Assembly: GCA_002385545.1 (NCBI GenBank) | Contig: DGDR01000227.1 | Span: 1-13,666, forward strand | Source of the DNA: Clostridium sp. UBA3947 | GTDB taxonomy: Bacteria > Bacillota > Clostridia > Clostridiales > Clostridiaceae | Direction: 5' to 3' | Length of the DNA: 13,666 nucleotides | Part shown: positions 1 to 5,940 of the stretch, one piece after another | Position numbering within the stretch: position 1 is the stretch's first letter | Layout of the letters: every line of letters begins with the position of its first letter | Translations under genes and position numbers: made by a program | Notes under the pieces: model-generated | What the model was told of the DNA's origin: nothing | Database searches by the model: none | Seen by the model: the letters and a program-made list of their open reading frames with translations, nothing else

Positions 1-382
1 GCTTACACCTCAACGTATTGCTGTTTATAAATACTTAAAGTCAACCTGTGAGCATCCTTCTGCTGAGGTAATATACAAGGCATTACAACCTTCATATCCT
101 ACCATGAGCCTAGCAACAGTTTATAAATCCTTAAAAACTCTTGTTGAAGTTAAATTAGTGCAAGAAATTAACCTAGGAGAAGGCAATTTCCGATATGATG
201 CAAAGGTATGTCCTCATTCTCATGTACAATGCTTATCCTGCGGTAAGGTTGAAGATATTGAAGGCATATGCTTTGAAGACTTAAACACCAAAATTGCTAA
301 TCATACCGATTTTGAAGTTTTATCAAATCAAGTTTATTTTTATGGATTATGTGCTCAATGTAAAAAACAGGATAACGAATAA
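1..382 (+). CDS. perR: PerR-type Fur-family peroxide-responsive repressor (5' partial)
   Basis: The frame is open from base 2 to the TAA at 380-382 and gives 126 residues, so roughly the first 15-20 residues lie outside the window. The visible part starts inside the winged-helix domain (LTPQR, then HPSAEVIY and the recognition-helix stretch SLATVYKSLK). The C-terminal dimerisation domain follows, with CLSC and CAQC, the two CxxC pairs that hold the structural zinc. Against Bacillus subtilis PerR, all five regulatory metal ligands appear kept: His of HPSA (H37), Asp of RYD (D85), the HxH of PHSHVQ (H91, H93) and the Asp of KVED (D104). Asp rather than Glu at the last position is typical of PerR, not Fur. 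From the family, it would bind Fe or Mn and repress peroxide-stress genes until the His ligands are oxidised. No PerR box is evident in this window. Zur or Fur is less likely. Confidence 0.88.
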   Translation, partial: LTPQRIAVYKYLKSTCEHPSAEVIYKALQPSYPTMSLATVYKSLKTLVEVKLVQEINLGEGNFRYDAKVCPHSHVQCLSCGKVEDIEGICFEDLNTKIANHTDFEVLSNQVYFYGLCAQCKKQDNE

Positions 383-417
383 AAAGGACTGCTTTAAACA
401 GTCCCTTTTTTATTTCG
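381..417. terminator. Bidirectional intrinsic terminator between convergent genes
   Basis: GGACTG (386-391) and CAGTCC (399-404) form a stem around a 7-nt loop. It is flanked by an A-run on the left and a T-run on the right, so it can terminate both perR (plus) and the solute-binding protein gene (minus). The minus-strand stop codon at 410-412 sits inside the T-run. Confidence 0.85.
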
Positions 418-1654
418 TCGATTTATTTACAATTTCCTCCCATTCCTTCCCTGTATATTTACCTTCTAAAATATTAATTACTGCTGATTCTAAATTTGGC
501 TCAAACTCCTCTGGAAAGTTATGCAAGAAAAATATACTATCTGCATCTGCCTCTTCTAAATGGAGGGCAATATCCTTATTAGGACTTTCAGTCCATTTTT
601 TCTTGTTAACCTCTTTATTGGTTGTAATATAACCCATGTCTGCTAATTTTTCCTGAGTTTTATCATCAAAGATAAATTTGATTATATCATTAACCGTTTC
701 CTCATTCTTTGAATTGGCTGGTATGCACACTAAACCACTACATATTACAGGATTTTTGATTTTCTTATCATCCATAGTAAATTCTTTAACTACTTCAACC
801 TTGGAATCCTTAAGCTTCTTTGATACAGTTGAATCTGCTACCATTATTGGTATATCACCGTTAATTAGACGTTCTACAGTGCTATCCGTTGCTACCTCAA
901 AGGTATCTGCATTTGCATAGCCGTCTTTGATTAATGTATTTAGAGCATCAAAAACAGGCTGGAGCTGTAGCTTTAAATACCCTTCTTTGCTGGCCCCATA
1001 TGCCTCTTGGACCTTCTCCATATTTGCTACATTTGTAAAAATAAAGGCTGCTGGTAACAGTTTAATATCTATTTCTTCTGGTAATTTTACAGGTATCTTA
1101 GTTTCAGCAGCATTAAGCTTTTTTACTATTTCCATTGCTTCCTTAATATTCTTTGGTGGTTCCAAATTTAATTTTTTTAGAGCCTCGGTATTATATAAAA
1201 TCTCAATGGAACTTGGCATCAGACCTATTCCAAAATACTTATCTCCAATTCTCCCATAACTACTAGTTATATTATAATACTTTTCGTTTATTTTGATATT
1301 ACTGTGAACTGGTGCCATATCACTTAATAGGCCCTTTTGACTTAAGGTTAGCATTTTCTTTCTACAAACAATAATCATATCCAGTTTACCCTGTATAAGA
1401 TCCTCTTCCAGCTTGTTATCAACTGCCAAATTATTTATTATTAGTTCCTTATCATTATTCTCTTTATTAAATTCGTCTAAAACAGATCTAATAATTTCCA
1501 AGCTTTCCTTATCTTTAAGATCTATATACAAATTAATTTTTTGCTTTTCCTCTGAAGATTTTAATTTCTCCTTCTTAGCACATCCAGTAGTATTAACCAT
1601 AAAAATAATTATGGAAATTATAGATATCGTAGCTTTATAAAATGCCTTTCTCAA
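410..1654 (-). CDS. Extracellular solute-binding lipoprotein (ABC-type, family 1 like)
   Basis: The product is 414 residues. It starts at TTG (1654-1652), 6 nt after a full GGAGGTG ribosome binding site (1661-1667). The N-terminus has a basic end (MRK), a hydrophobic stretch to about residue 19 and a lipobox-like TTGC with Cys25, so it is probably a lipoprotein anchored outside the membrane. The mature part has the two-lobed binding-protein pattern: an early DLKDKESLEIIRSVLDEFNKE segment (in parts), a middle TNVANMEK region, and late PVICSGLVCIPANSK followed by DIIKFIFDDKTQEKLADMGY, which resembles the C-terminal lobe of SBP_bac_1 proteins. Family members capture sugars or other small solutes for an ABC importer. 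No permease or ATPase gene lies next to it, so it is an orphan here, and the ligand cannot be read from the sequence. It is divergent from the FG-GAP protein gene, with about 100 bp between the two starts. Confidence 0.75.
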   Translation of the reverse strand: MRKAFYKATISIISIIIFMVNTTGCAKKEKLKSSEEKQKINLYIDLKDKESLEIIRSVLDEFNKENNDKELIINNLAVDNKLEEDLIQGKLDMIIVCRKKMLTLSQKGLLSDMAPVHSNIKINEKYYNITSSYGRIGDKYFGIGLMPSSIEILYNTEALKKLNLEPPKNIKEAMEIVKKLNAAETKIPVKLPEEIDIKLLPAAFIFTNVANMEKVQEAYGASKEGYLKLQLQPVFDALNTLIKDGYANADTFEVATDSTVERLINGDIPIMVADSTVSKKLKDSKVEVVKEFTMDDKKIKNPVICSGLVCIPANSKNEETVNDIIKFIFDDKTQEKLADMGYITTNKEVNKKKWTESPNKDIALHLEEADADSIFFLHNFPEEFEPNLESAVINILEGKYTGKEWEEIVNKSTK

Positions 1655-1753
1655 TCATCTCACCTCCATTAAACAAGGACTTTTTTTATTTTTAGTTTGT
1701 GTAAATTAATTAAATATATAAACTAATCATATAATTAAATGGAGGTGTTTTTC

Positions 1754-2683
1754 ATGAAGCTAAGGGTATTATTTCTAAAGAAAGTACATATTCTTTATTT
1801 TATTTTAATAGTCCTTGCGCTGATTTTCCTTATAATTTTATTTAGCTATAACAAAAAAACTGATGTTTTTGCTATAGTAGAAGAAAAAACTATAATAAAA
1901 GAAGACTTAAATGGTGATGGTAAGGAAGACATCTTATATATTAATAATGAAAATGACAAATACTATCTTCAAATTAATTCTGATAATAGAAGCTATAAGC
2001 TACTTCCTACTGAGAAATTACACACTATGGGACGATATTATCCCTTTTTTCCAATGAAAATTAATCTCATAGATGTGACTCGTGATAAAATTCCAGAAAT
2101 TTTTACCCAATCCATGGAGAAGGGACAGTGTATTCAACACATATTTCACTGGAATGGCTCCGAATTTGTGGATAGCTTCTGCTCACCTAATAACTTAATA
2201 GGGGTTATAGATAGCAAAAGCAATAGAACGCCAAAAATAGTTTCAGGAAACTATAATAATAATTCTATAAGCCTTGCATATTATATGCATTTAAATGGTC
2301 ATGTAGAAAAGATTACAGCCAATGATGACCTTCCAGGAAAGGAAGCAGTAGCAGGCTTTATTAATTACATTCATTCTCTGCCTGGTGGTGAACCATATAA
2401 GCCTAGTAATGTATTTGCACCTAATATTAGTGTAAAGGATTTGAATATAATTAGTAAAATGGCTACAGAAAATAAGCTTTACAAATTTTCAGATGGTTAT
2501 TTTGTAGATACTAAATTTAATATGAATGGTATAGCCTCCGAGTATAAATGGATTATAAATTTTAAGGCTTCACCAATAGCTGGTAATGGCAATAGCGAAA
2601 GAAAGTCTTTAGTCTTATATTTGAGAAGAACCTCTGAAACTAATCATCCTTTTAAAATTGTATCTATTAATGAAAAAAAATAA
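1754..2683 (+). CDS. Membrane-anchored protein with FG-GAP/VCBS-like Asp-rich motif
   Basis: The product is 309 residues. An in-frame ATG at 1739 lies before the ribosome binding site, so the start is set at 1754, 6 nt after GGAGGTG (1741-1747). Residues about 13-31 are a single hydrophobic segment after a Lys-rich N-terminus, giving a type II or uncleaved-signal anchor with the bulk outside. Residues 51-59 read DLNGDGKED, a Ca-binding-loop pattern of FG-GAP/VCBS repeats. A second, worn copy follows about 50 residues later (LIDVTRDKIPEIF). The rest (FHWNGSEFV, then GKEAVAGFINYIHSLPGGEPY) matches no domain I can name. Repeats of this kind occur in secreted clostridial proteins of unknown role. 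The divergent lipoprotein gene uses the same ribosome binding site and spacing, so the two may serve one envelope function; that link is inference. Confidence 0.65.
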   Translation: MKLRVLFLKKVHILYFILIVLALIFLIILFSYNKKTDVFAIVEEKTIIKEDLNGDGKEDILYINNENDKYYLQINSDNRSYKLLPTEKLHTMGRYYPFFPMKINLIDVTRDKIPEIFTQSMEKGQCIQHIFHWNGSEFVDSFCSPNNLIGVIDSKSNRTPKIVSGNYNNNSISLAYYMHLNGHVEKITANDDLPGKEAVAGFINYIHSLPGGEPYKPSNVFAPNISVKDLNIISKMATENKLYKFSDGYFVDTKFNMNGIASEYKWIINFKASPIAGNGNSERKSLVLYLRRTSETNHPFKIVSINEKK

Positions 2684-2689
2684 TTTTTT

Positions 2690-2828
2690 AAAAGCAAAAG
2701 GGACCGTTTTACGGTCCCAAGGGGGATGGGGGGTTTAGCATCAAATGAAAGGTTTGGCTTTCATCATCAGCTATTGGAGATTAACTCTCCGCTTTACATT
2801 TAATATCTTTTCCCTTTTCTCAAAAAAT
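2690..2828 (-). ncRNA. Candidate C-rich small RNA on the minus strand
   Basis: No ORF fits here. Read on the minus strand, the region folds into hairpin 1 (GGAGA/TCTCC, 2776-2790) and hairpin 2 (ATGAAAG/CTTTCAT, 2745-2764). An open C-rich stretch follows (complement of 2718-2733, two C-runs of 6 and 5). Last is a perfect 8-bp hairpin (GGGACCGT/ACGGTCCC, 2700-2718), after which the minus strand runs TTTTGCTTTT. On the plus strand that hairpin has no T-run after it, so it fits a minus-strand transcript better than the end of the 1754-2683 gene. Hairpins plus a C-rich loop and terminator resemble Firmicute C-rich sRNAs such as RsaE/RoxS, which pair with Shine-Dalgarno sites. The 5' end is a guess: the best promoter is weak (TTTCAA, 18 nt, TAATAT; 2835-2864). 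It could instead be antisense RNA reading from the bactofilin gene. Confidence 0.42.
2696..2718 (-). terminator. Intrinsic terminator oriented to the minus strand
   Basis: Perfect stem GGGACCGT (2700-2707) with ACGGTCCC (2711-2718) and a 3-nt loop. The T-rich tail is on the minus strand only (complement of 2690-2699); on the plus strand it is followed by AAGGGGG. It may still serve weakly as the end of the 1754-2683 gene. Confidence 0.6.
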
Positions 2829-2858
2829 ATACACATATTATTAAATTTTTTTATTTAA

Positions 2859-2887
2859 TTGAAATAATATTTTTAAAGATATACAAT
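2859..2887 (+). promoter_or_regulatory. Sigma-A-type promoter of the bactofilin gene
   Basis: TTGAAA (2859-2864), 17-nt spacer, TACAAT (2882-2887). This gives a start near 2894 and a leader of about 60 nt before the ATG at 2955. Confidence 0.6.
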
Positions 2888-2954
2888 ATATATACAATTC
2901 CATATTGTTTTAATTTATACATATATTGCTACTTTAATTCAAGGGGGATAGTTT

Positions 2955-3332
2955 ATGTTTTCAGATAAGGAAAGTAAAAATGTGACGAGGATAGAAAGTC
3001 TTATTGGGGAACAATGCAACATTGTCGGCGACTTAACTGGTGGTGGCTTACTTAAGATTGACGGCTCCATTGAAGGTAACGTTACCTGGCAGGACGATGT
3101 AATACTAGGGATATTCTCCACTATCAATGGAGATCTTTCCTGTAAGAATGCAGTGGTAGCAGGCAAGATTAATGGAAATGTGGTTTGTAATGGTAGCTTA
3201 TCAGTAGAAAGCTCCGGAAAAATACTTGGCGATATAACTATTGAAAAGCTAGCTGTCAAAGAAGGTGGCATTATCAATGGAAAATGCACCGTAATAAAAA
3301 AAGAAGATAACTCTGAGTCTGCAGAAGCTTAA
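2955..3332 (+). CDS. Bactofilin family polymer-forming protein
   Basis: The product is 125 residues. Its start is fixed by AGGGGG (2942-2947) 7 nt before the ATG. The body (about residues 14-112) is made of short beta-strand turns rich in Gly, Val and Ile, beginning IGEQCNIVGDL and continuing LLKIDGSIEGNV, INGDLSCKNAVVAGKINGNV and GKILGDITIEKL. This is the pattern of the bactofilin (DUF583) right-handed beta-helix. Both ends are short and charged, with an acidic tail, and there is no membrane segment. Bactofilins self-assemble without nucleotide into filaments that scaffold cell-shape, envelope or motility factors, usually at the inner face of the membrane. It stands alone with its own promoter and terminator. 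Its Shine-Dalgarno context CAAGGGGGAT (2940-2949) recurs exactly at 2718-2727, in the putative sRNA region, with possible regulatory meaning. Confidence 0.85.
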   Translation: MFSDKESKNVTRIESLIGEQCNIVGDLTGGGLLKIDGSIEGNVTWQDDVILGIFSTINGDLSCKNAVVAGKINGNVVCNGSLSVESSGKILGDITIEKLAVKEGGIINGKCTVIKKEDNSESAEA

Positions 3333-3354
3333 TTTAATAATTTAAAGGTAAAAT

Positions 3355-3391
3355 AGAGCAAATGCCTAAAAATGCATCTGCTCTTTTCCTT
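3355..3391. terminator. Bidirectional terminator after the bactofilin gene
   Basis: AGAGCA-A-ATGC (3355-3365) faces GCAT-C-TGCTCT (3374-3384) around an 8-nt loop, followed by TTTCCTTT on the plus strand and ATTTTA on the minus strand. The one A/C mismatch on the plus strand becomes a G-U pair on the minus strand, giving an 11-bp stem for the convergent 3461-4081 gene. Confidence 0.75.
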
Positions 3392-3460
3392 TAGTTAATC
3401 ACTTTACTTCTTTTATGGATTCTAGGCAAAGAATATAGAACTTCACCTATTCATCTATGA

Positions 3461-4081
3461 TTAATAAAAGGTACCTTTTAGAATTTTCCCTATGGCATAC
3501 AGTTGGACTACCATTTCTATTAATTCTGCCCTTTCAGGGGTAACAAGAGGACGTAAGGCCCAGAGTATTTCAACTCCTCTGTCCCCTTTAATAGGAACAT
3601 CCTTATAATCACTATTTTCTGATGGTGCAGATGTTGAATTATTTAGTATTCCTGTCAAACCACCTAAGCTTCCTAATAGTCCCTGTAGGCCTCCAGATCC
3701 AAGTAAACTGCCCAAGTTACCTAATAGGCCTTGGCCAGATTCAGATCCTGCTAGGGCTCCCAGACCTTCTAAAATTCCTTGTCCATTTTGATTAGAATTT
3801 CCAAAAGCTCCTAATAAGGAACCTAGTTGATTCAAATCCACATTTTGAAGCAGTGATGCTATTTGATTAAAATCTATATTACCAAAATCAAAGTTGGAAG
3901 AGTCATTGTTTTCTGTTTCATCATCATTTCTTCTACTTTTCCTTCTATAAGAACTTTCCTCTGATCTGCTACTACGGTCTCTTTCACTTCCTTTATCCTC
4001 ACTAAAGTTACTAGAATGTAGAGAAGTATCAGTATCTTCTTCATATACATCTACATCAATTACTCTTCTTCTTTTTCCCAC
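3461..4081 (-). CDS. Gly/Leu-repeat protein with Arg/Ser-rich N-terminus, unknown function
   Basis: The product is 206 residues. It starts at GTG (4081-4079), 5 nt after GGAGGTG (4087-4093). I do not recognise a named family. Residues 1-60 are charged and rich in Ser, Arg, Asp and Glu, with basic patches (KRRR, YRRKSRR), and are probably disordered. Residues 68-78 and 80-90 are a 12-residue tandem repeat (NIDFNQIASLL, NVDLNQLGSLL). Residues 99-147 are Gly/Leu repeats of the type GLLGNLGSLLGSG, which could pack as a glycine zipper or amphipathic helices. Residues 169-201 are a helical domain (EILWALRPLVTPERAELIEM). The N-Q-L repeat and the C-terminal domain recur in the 4737-5054 protein, so the two are paralogues. 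No signal peptide or certain membrane segment is seen. It is last in its unit, behind a membrane protein gene, so a membrane-attached partnership is inferred. Confidence 0.7.
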   Translation of the reverse strand: MGKRRRVIDVDVYEEDTDTSLHSSNFSEDKGSERDRSSRSEESSYRRKSRRNDDETENNDSSNFDFGNIDFNQIASLLQNVDLNQLGSLLGAFGNSNQNGQGILEGLGALAGSESGQGLLGNLGSLLGSGGLQGLLGSLGGLTGILNNSTSAPSENSDYKDVPIKGDRGVEILWALRPLVTPERAELIEMVVQLYAIGKILKGTFY

Positions 4082-4136
4082 GCTGCCACCTCCATGAAAT
4101 TGTTTAAATAAACTCCGGAAGCAACATACACTATAT

Positions 4137-4173
4137 CTAGGGAGTATTTTATCCTCCCTAGCAATTTAGAAAA
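4137..4173 (-). promoter_or_regulatory. Inverted repeat around a possible -10 box upstream of the 206-residue protein gene
   Basis: CTAGGGAG (4137-4144) and CTCCCTAG (4154-4161) are a perfect 8-bp inverted repeat with 9 nt between. On the minus strand those 9 nt contain TAAAAT (4146-4151), with TTTTCT (4168-4173) 16 nt upstream, so the arms could be an operator over a weak promoter. No T-run follows on either strand, so it is not a normal terminator. Confidence 0.35.
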
Positions 4174-4271
4174 AATATGGTCACTGGCATAACTAGCTAC
4201 ACATTCTCTAGATAAAAAAATAATCCATATAACCCCATACTACCCTTAACCTCAGTACCCTTAGATACTTA

Positions 4272-4610
4272 CTATAAATCTAATAGACCACCTTCTTCAG
4301 CTCCAAGGGTATCTACATTAATAATATTGGTGTTTGTATTTGGTACCTGGTTTCCACCGCCAATACCTCTTAAAAGTATAAGTGGGAGTAATAATAGAAG
4401 AAGTCCATTTCCATTTCTCCTTCTTCTTCGTTTGCTGCTACCACTGACTAAAGGGTCAAAAAAATCATTATCTCCCCCACATAAGCAGCATATTAGAACT
4501 ATAGCTATTAATATCAGCAAAAGATTACTGTTGCCTAATAGTCCTTTTCCTACATCCACACGAGAACCTTTGGAATCCTTAACTACAACATCCTTTGCCG
4601 TTCCTGCCAT
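4272..4610 (-). CDS. Small two-segment membrane protein with NTNIINV signature, unknown function
   Basis: The product is 112 residues from the ATG at 4610. Upstream in-frame GTG (4622) and ATG (4619) codons lie inside or right against the ribosome binding site GGAAGTG (4620-4626). The ATG at 4610 gives a 9-nt gap, matching the 8-nt gap of the paralogue at 5477-5860. Residues 28-44 are a hydrophobic segment ending in CCLCGG. Residues 61-65 are five Arg, and residues 69-80 are a second hydrophobic run of mostly Leu. Then come GGGNQ and NTNIINV (93-99) and an acidic tail. The Arg block between segments suggests a cytoplasmic loop with both ends outside. The paralogue shares CLCxGG, the GNG before segment two, and GGNQ/NTNIINV. 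No function is recognised. Small hydrophobic Gly-rich proteins of this look often belong to spore layers, but nothing here proves that. Confidence 0.7.
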   Translation of the reverse strand: MAGTAKDVVVKDSKGSRVDVGKGLLGNSNLLLILIAIVLICCLCGGDNDFFDPLVSGSSKRRRRRNGNGLLLLLLPLILLRGIGGGNQVPNTNTNIINVDTLGAEEGGLLDL

Positions 4611-4662
4611 AGTGTACATCACTTCCTTTCATAATAATCTTTTAACTTTAGTTTTATATTAT

Positions 4663-4691
4663 ATAGTATTCCTTAATATAAGATTTGACAC
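4663..4691 (-). promoter_or_regulatory. Promoter A of the small-protein cluster
   Basis: On the minus strand: GTGTCA (4691-4686), 17 nt, TACTAT (4668-4663). The surrounding 44-47 bp match promoter B (5912-5940) without gaps, including 13 identical bases CTTTTAGTGTCAA (4697-4685). It lies directly behind the terminator of the 4737-5054 gene and drives the 4272-4610 gene. Confidence 0.65.
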
Positions 4692-4723
4692 TAAAAGAAA
4701 ACAGAATGGTTGAGACCACCCTG
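4692..4723 (-). terminator. Intrinsic terminator after the 105-residue protein gene
   Basis: On the minus strand CAGGGTGGT (4723-4715), loop CTCA, ACCATTCTG (4710-4702) gives a 9-bp stem with two G-U pairs, followed by TTTTCTTTT. The T-run overlaps the start of promoter A, so one unit ends where the next begins. Confidence 0.7.
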
Positions 4724-4736
4724 CTTCTTTCTTCTG

Positions 4737-5054
4737 TTATTTTTTTTGATTCCTGCTGGCTGCTAGAAGCTGTATAAATGTTTGCAGTAGCATAGCCTTG
4801 TCAGCATTAATCAAAGTTCTTAAAGCAATAATTATATCCGCATTAGGAGCAGTTCGAATTCCTTTTTCCTCTTGCCGTTCTATCAAAGCGCCTGCTTGAT
4901 TTATGGATTGAGCTAATTGATTAATATCTATACTGTTGATTAATCCAGCCAAGCTTGCCAGATTAAAGCCTCCTTGCTGATTATTGCTAGCCTGTGGACT
5001 TTCCTGCTCATATCTATCCTCTCTACTAGATCTACTTCTTCTATGTCTTGACAT
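4737..5054 (-). CDS. Short paralogue of the 206-residue Arg/Ser-rich protein, unknown function
   Basis: The product is 105 residues. The ATG at 5054-5052 is preceded by two purine runs, AGGAGGT (5066-5072) and GGGGGAG (5058-5064); the nearer is tight, the farther 11 nt away. Residues 1-20 are Arg/Ser-rich (SRHRRSRSSRED), residues 21-29 are Gln/Asn-rich, and residues 41-51 (SIDINQLAQSI) match the N-Q-L repeat of the 3461-4081 protein. Residues 72-100 (ADIIIALRTLINADKAMLLQ, then FIQLLAA) match its C-terminal helical domain. The Gly/Leu-repeat section is absent. It is probably cytoplasmic, with no signal peptide. It is the last gene of the unit started by promoter B, 52 nt after the 5107-5439 gene. 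I do not recognise a described family. Confidence 0.65.
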   Translation of the reverse strand: MSRHRRSRSSREDRYEQESPQASNNQQGGFNLASLAGLINSIDINQLAQSINQAGALIERQEEKGIRTAPNADIIIALRTLINADKAMLLQTFIQLLAASRNQKK

Positions 5055-5106
5055 AATCTCCCCCTACCTCCTGTAAAATTAAATTTACTATTTCCCGTAA
5101 TTCCTC

Positions 5107-5439
5107 TTACTTATCCTTAGATTTTTTATCATCTTTACATAATAGCAATAGGGCTACTACTGCTAAAATAAACAATCCATTCCCACCTAAAATGTTGTTA
5201 AATTTTATTGGTCCGGGAAATGGAACCAATCCACCTGCTTTGACAGCTGGTAATGTACTATCTTTTCCTCCTGAGTAACGCTTTCTACTGCTAGATTGAT
5301 GTTTATTAACCTCTGTATTACCATAATTTAACCCAAGAATACTGGATGACTTTCCAAAACCAAAAACTATTATGGCTATAAGGGCCCAAATAAGAAAAGT
5401 ATTAGCGTTCTTGGGAACCTTAAATCTACTAAGTTCCAT
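5107..5439 (-). CDS. Small two-segment membrane protein, unknown function
   Basis: The product is 110 residues. The start is fixed by AGGAGG (5447-5452) 7 nt before the ATG. Residues 14-28 form one hydrophobic segment and residues 86-101 a second (NGLFILAVVALLLLC). They are separated by a polar, basic loop (SSSRKRYSGGKD at about 49-60) and a Pro/Gly stretch (VPFPGP). The tail is very basic (KDDKKSKDK). The second segment has the same GGNG start and Leu-rich run as the neighbouring NTNIINV proteins, but the NTNIINV signature is missing, so it may be a distant relative or only look alike. It lies between the 127- and 105-residue genes with gaps of 37 and 52 nt, so the three are probably co-transcribed. 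No function is recognised. Confidence 0.62.
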   Translation of the reverse strand: MELSRFKVPKNANTFLIWALIAIIVFGFGKSSSILGLNYGNTEVNKHQSSSRKRYSGGKDSTLPAVKAGGLVPFPGPIKFNNILGGNGLFILAVVALLLLCKDDKKSKDK

Positions 5440-5476
5440 ATACTATCCTCCTTATAATCTATGTTTTTCAATCTAC

Positions 5477-5860
5477 TTAACACTTGCTTTGATCACAGCT
5501 ACAATCTTCATAATACTCATCTTCACAATTTTCATCTGATGCCCCAACATTTATAATATTAGTATTCACATTCCCTTGATTACCACCTAAGCCATCTCCA
5601 TTGCCAGCTAAAAGAAGCAGTAAAAGGATTAGAGCAATAATAACCCCATTGCCTTTAAATGAACCACTAATTTCCTTTTGCTTGCAACAGGGATTTCCTA
5701 CAAAGCCGCCAAAGCTACCTCCTCGGCACAAGCATAAAAGTACAGCCAGAGCTATCCATATAAAAATACCGCTATATAAAGCATCATTGCCTTCCTTATT
5801 TTTACCACTGCCCTTTCCACAGCAGAAGGACGAGGATAGCTCTGATAATAGGCCGCTCAT
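5477..5860 (-). CDS. Cys-rich two-segment membrane protein with NTNIINV signature, unknown function
   Basis: The product is 127 residues. It starts at the ATG at 5860, 8 nt after GGAAGTG in a longer GGAAGGAAGTG. Residues 29-46 are hydrophobic and end in CLCRGG; residues 71-85 are a Leu/Ile run after FKGNG. Then come GGNQ and NTNIINV (99-105) and an acidic Cys-rich tail (CEDEYYEDCSCDQSKC). In total 10 of 127 residues are Cys, with pairs at 13-14 and 58-59, which suggests disulfide cross-links or metal binding. It is a clear paralogue of the 4272-4610 protein in segment order and signatures but has no Arg block and gains the Cys tail. It is first in the unit 127-110-105 behind promoter B. The family is not recognised; a spore-envelope or stress-related membrane role is only a guess. 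Confidence 0.7.
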   Translation of the reverse strand: MSGLLSELSSSFCCGKGSGKNKEGNDALYSGIFIWIALAVLLCLCRGGSFGGFVGNPCCKQKEISGSFKGNGVIIALILLLLLLAGNGDGLGGNQGNVNTNIINVGASDENCEDEYYEDCSCDQSKC

Positions 5861-5911
5861 CCAATTTTCACTTCCTTCCCCATTACTAGTCCGCTTCCGT
5901 ATTCATAATAT

Positions 5912-5940
5912 ATACTATTCTTTCATAGATAAATTGACAC
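5912..5940 (-). promoter_or_regulatory. Promoter B of the small-protein cluster
   Basis: On the minus strand: GTGTCA (5940-5935), 17 nt, TAGTAT (5917-5912). It gives a start near 5905, about 45 nt before the 5860 ATG. It shares CTTTTAGTGTCAA and GAATA-N-TATATA-N-TAT with promoter A at identical spacing. Confidence 0.65.

Noticed and set aside
1739..1753. Upstream ATG of the FG-GAP-like protein
   Set aside because: It overlaps the GGAGGTG site and has no ribosome binding site of its own.
2721..2733. G-quadruplex at the GGGGGATGGGGGG string
   Set aside because: Only two G-runs lie close together, while an intramolecular quadruplex needs four. The C-rich complement gives a better explanation.
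2690..2830. Plus-strand riboswitch in front of the bactofilin gene
   Set aside because: No match to a riboswitch core I know, and the bactofilin promoter at 2859-2887 lies downstream of the structured part, so it would not be in that mRNA.
2939..3289. Minus-strand open frame opposite the bactofilin gene
   Set aside because: It is the mirror of a clear bactofilin, has a repetitive Pro/Ser/Leu product and no ribosome binding site.
4241..4263. Direct repeat TACCCTTA (two copies, 15 bp apart) as a regulator site
   Set aside because: Only two 8-bp copies just after a stop codon, with no promoter nearby; this could be chance.
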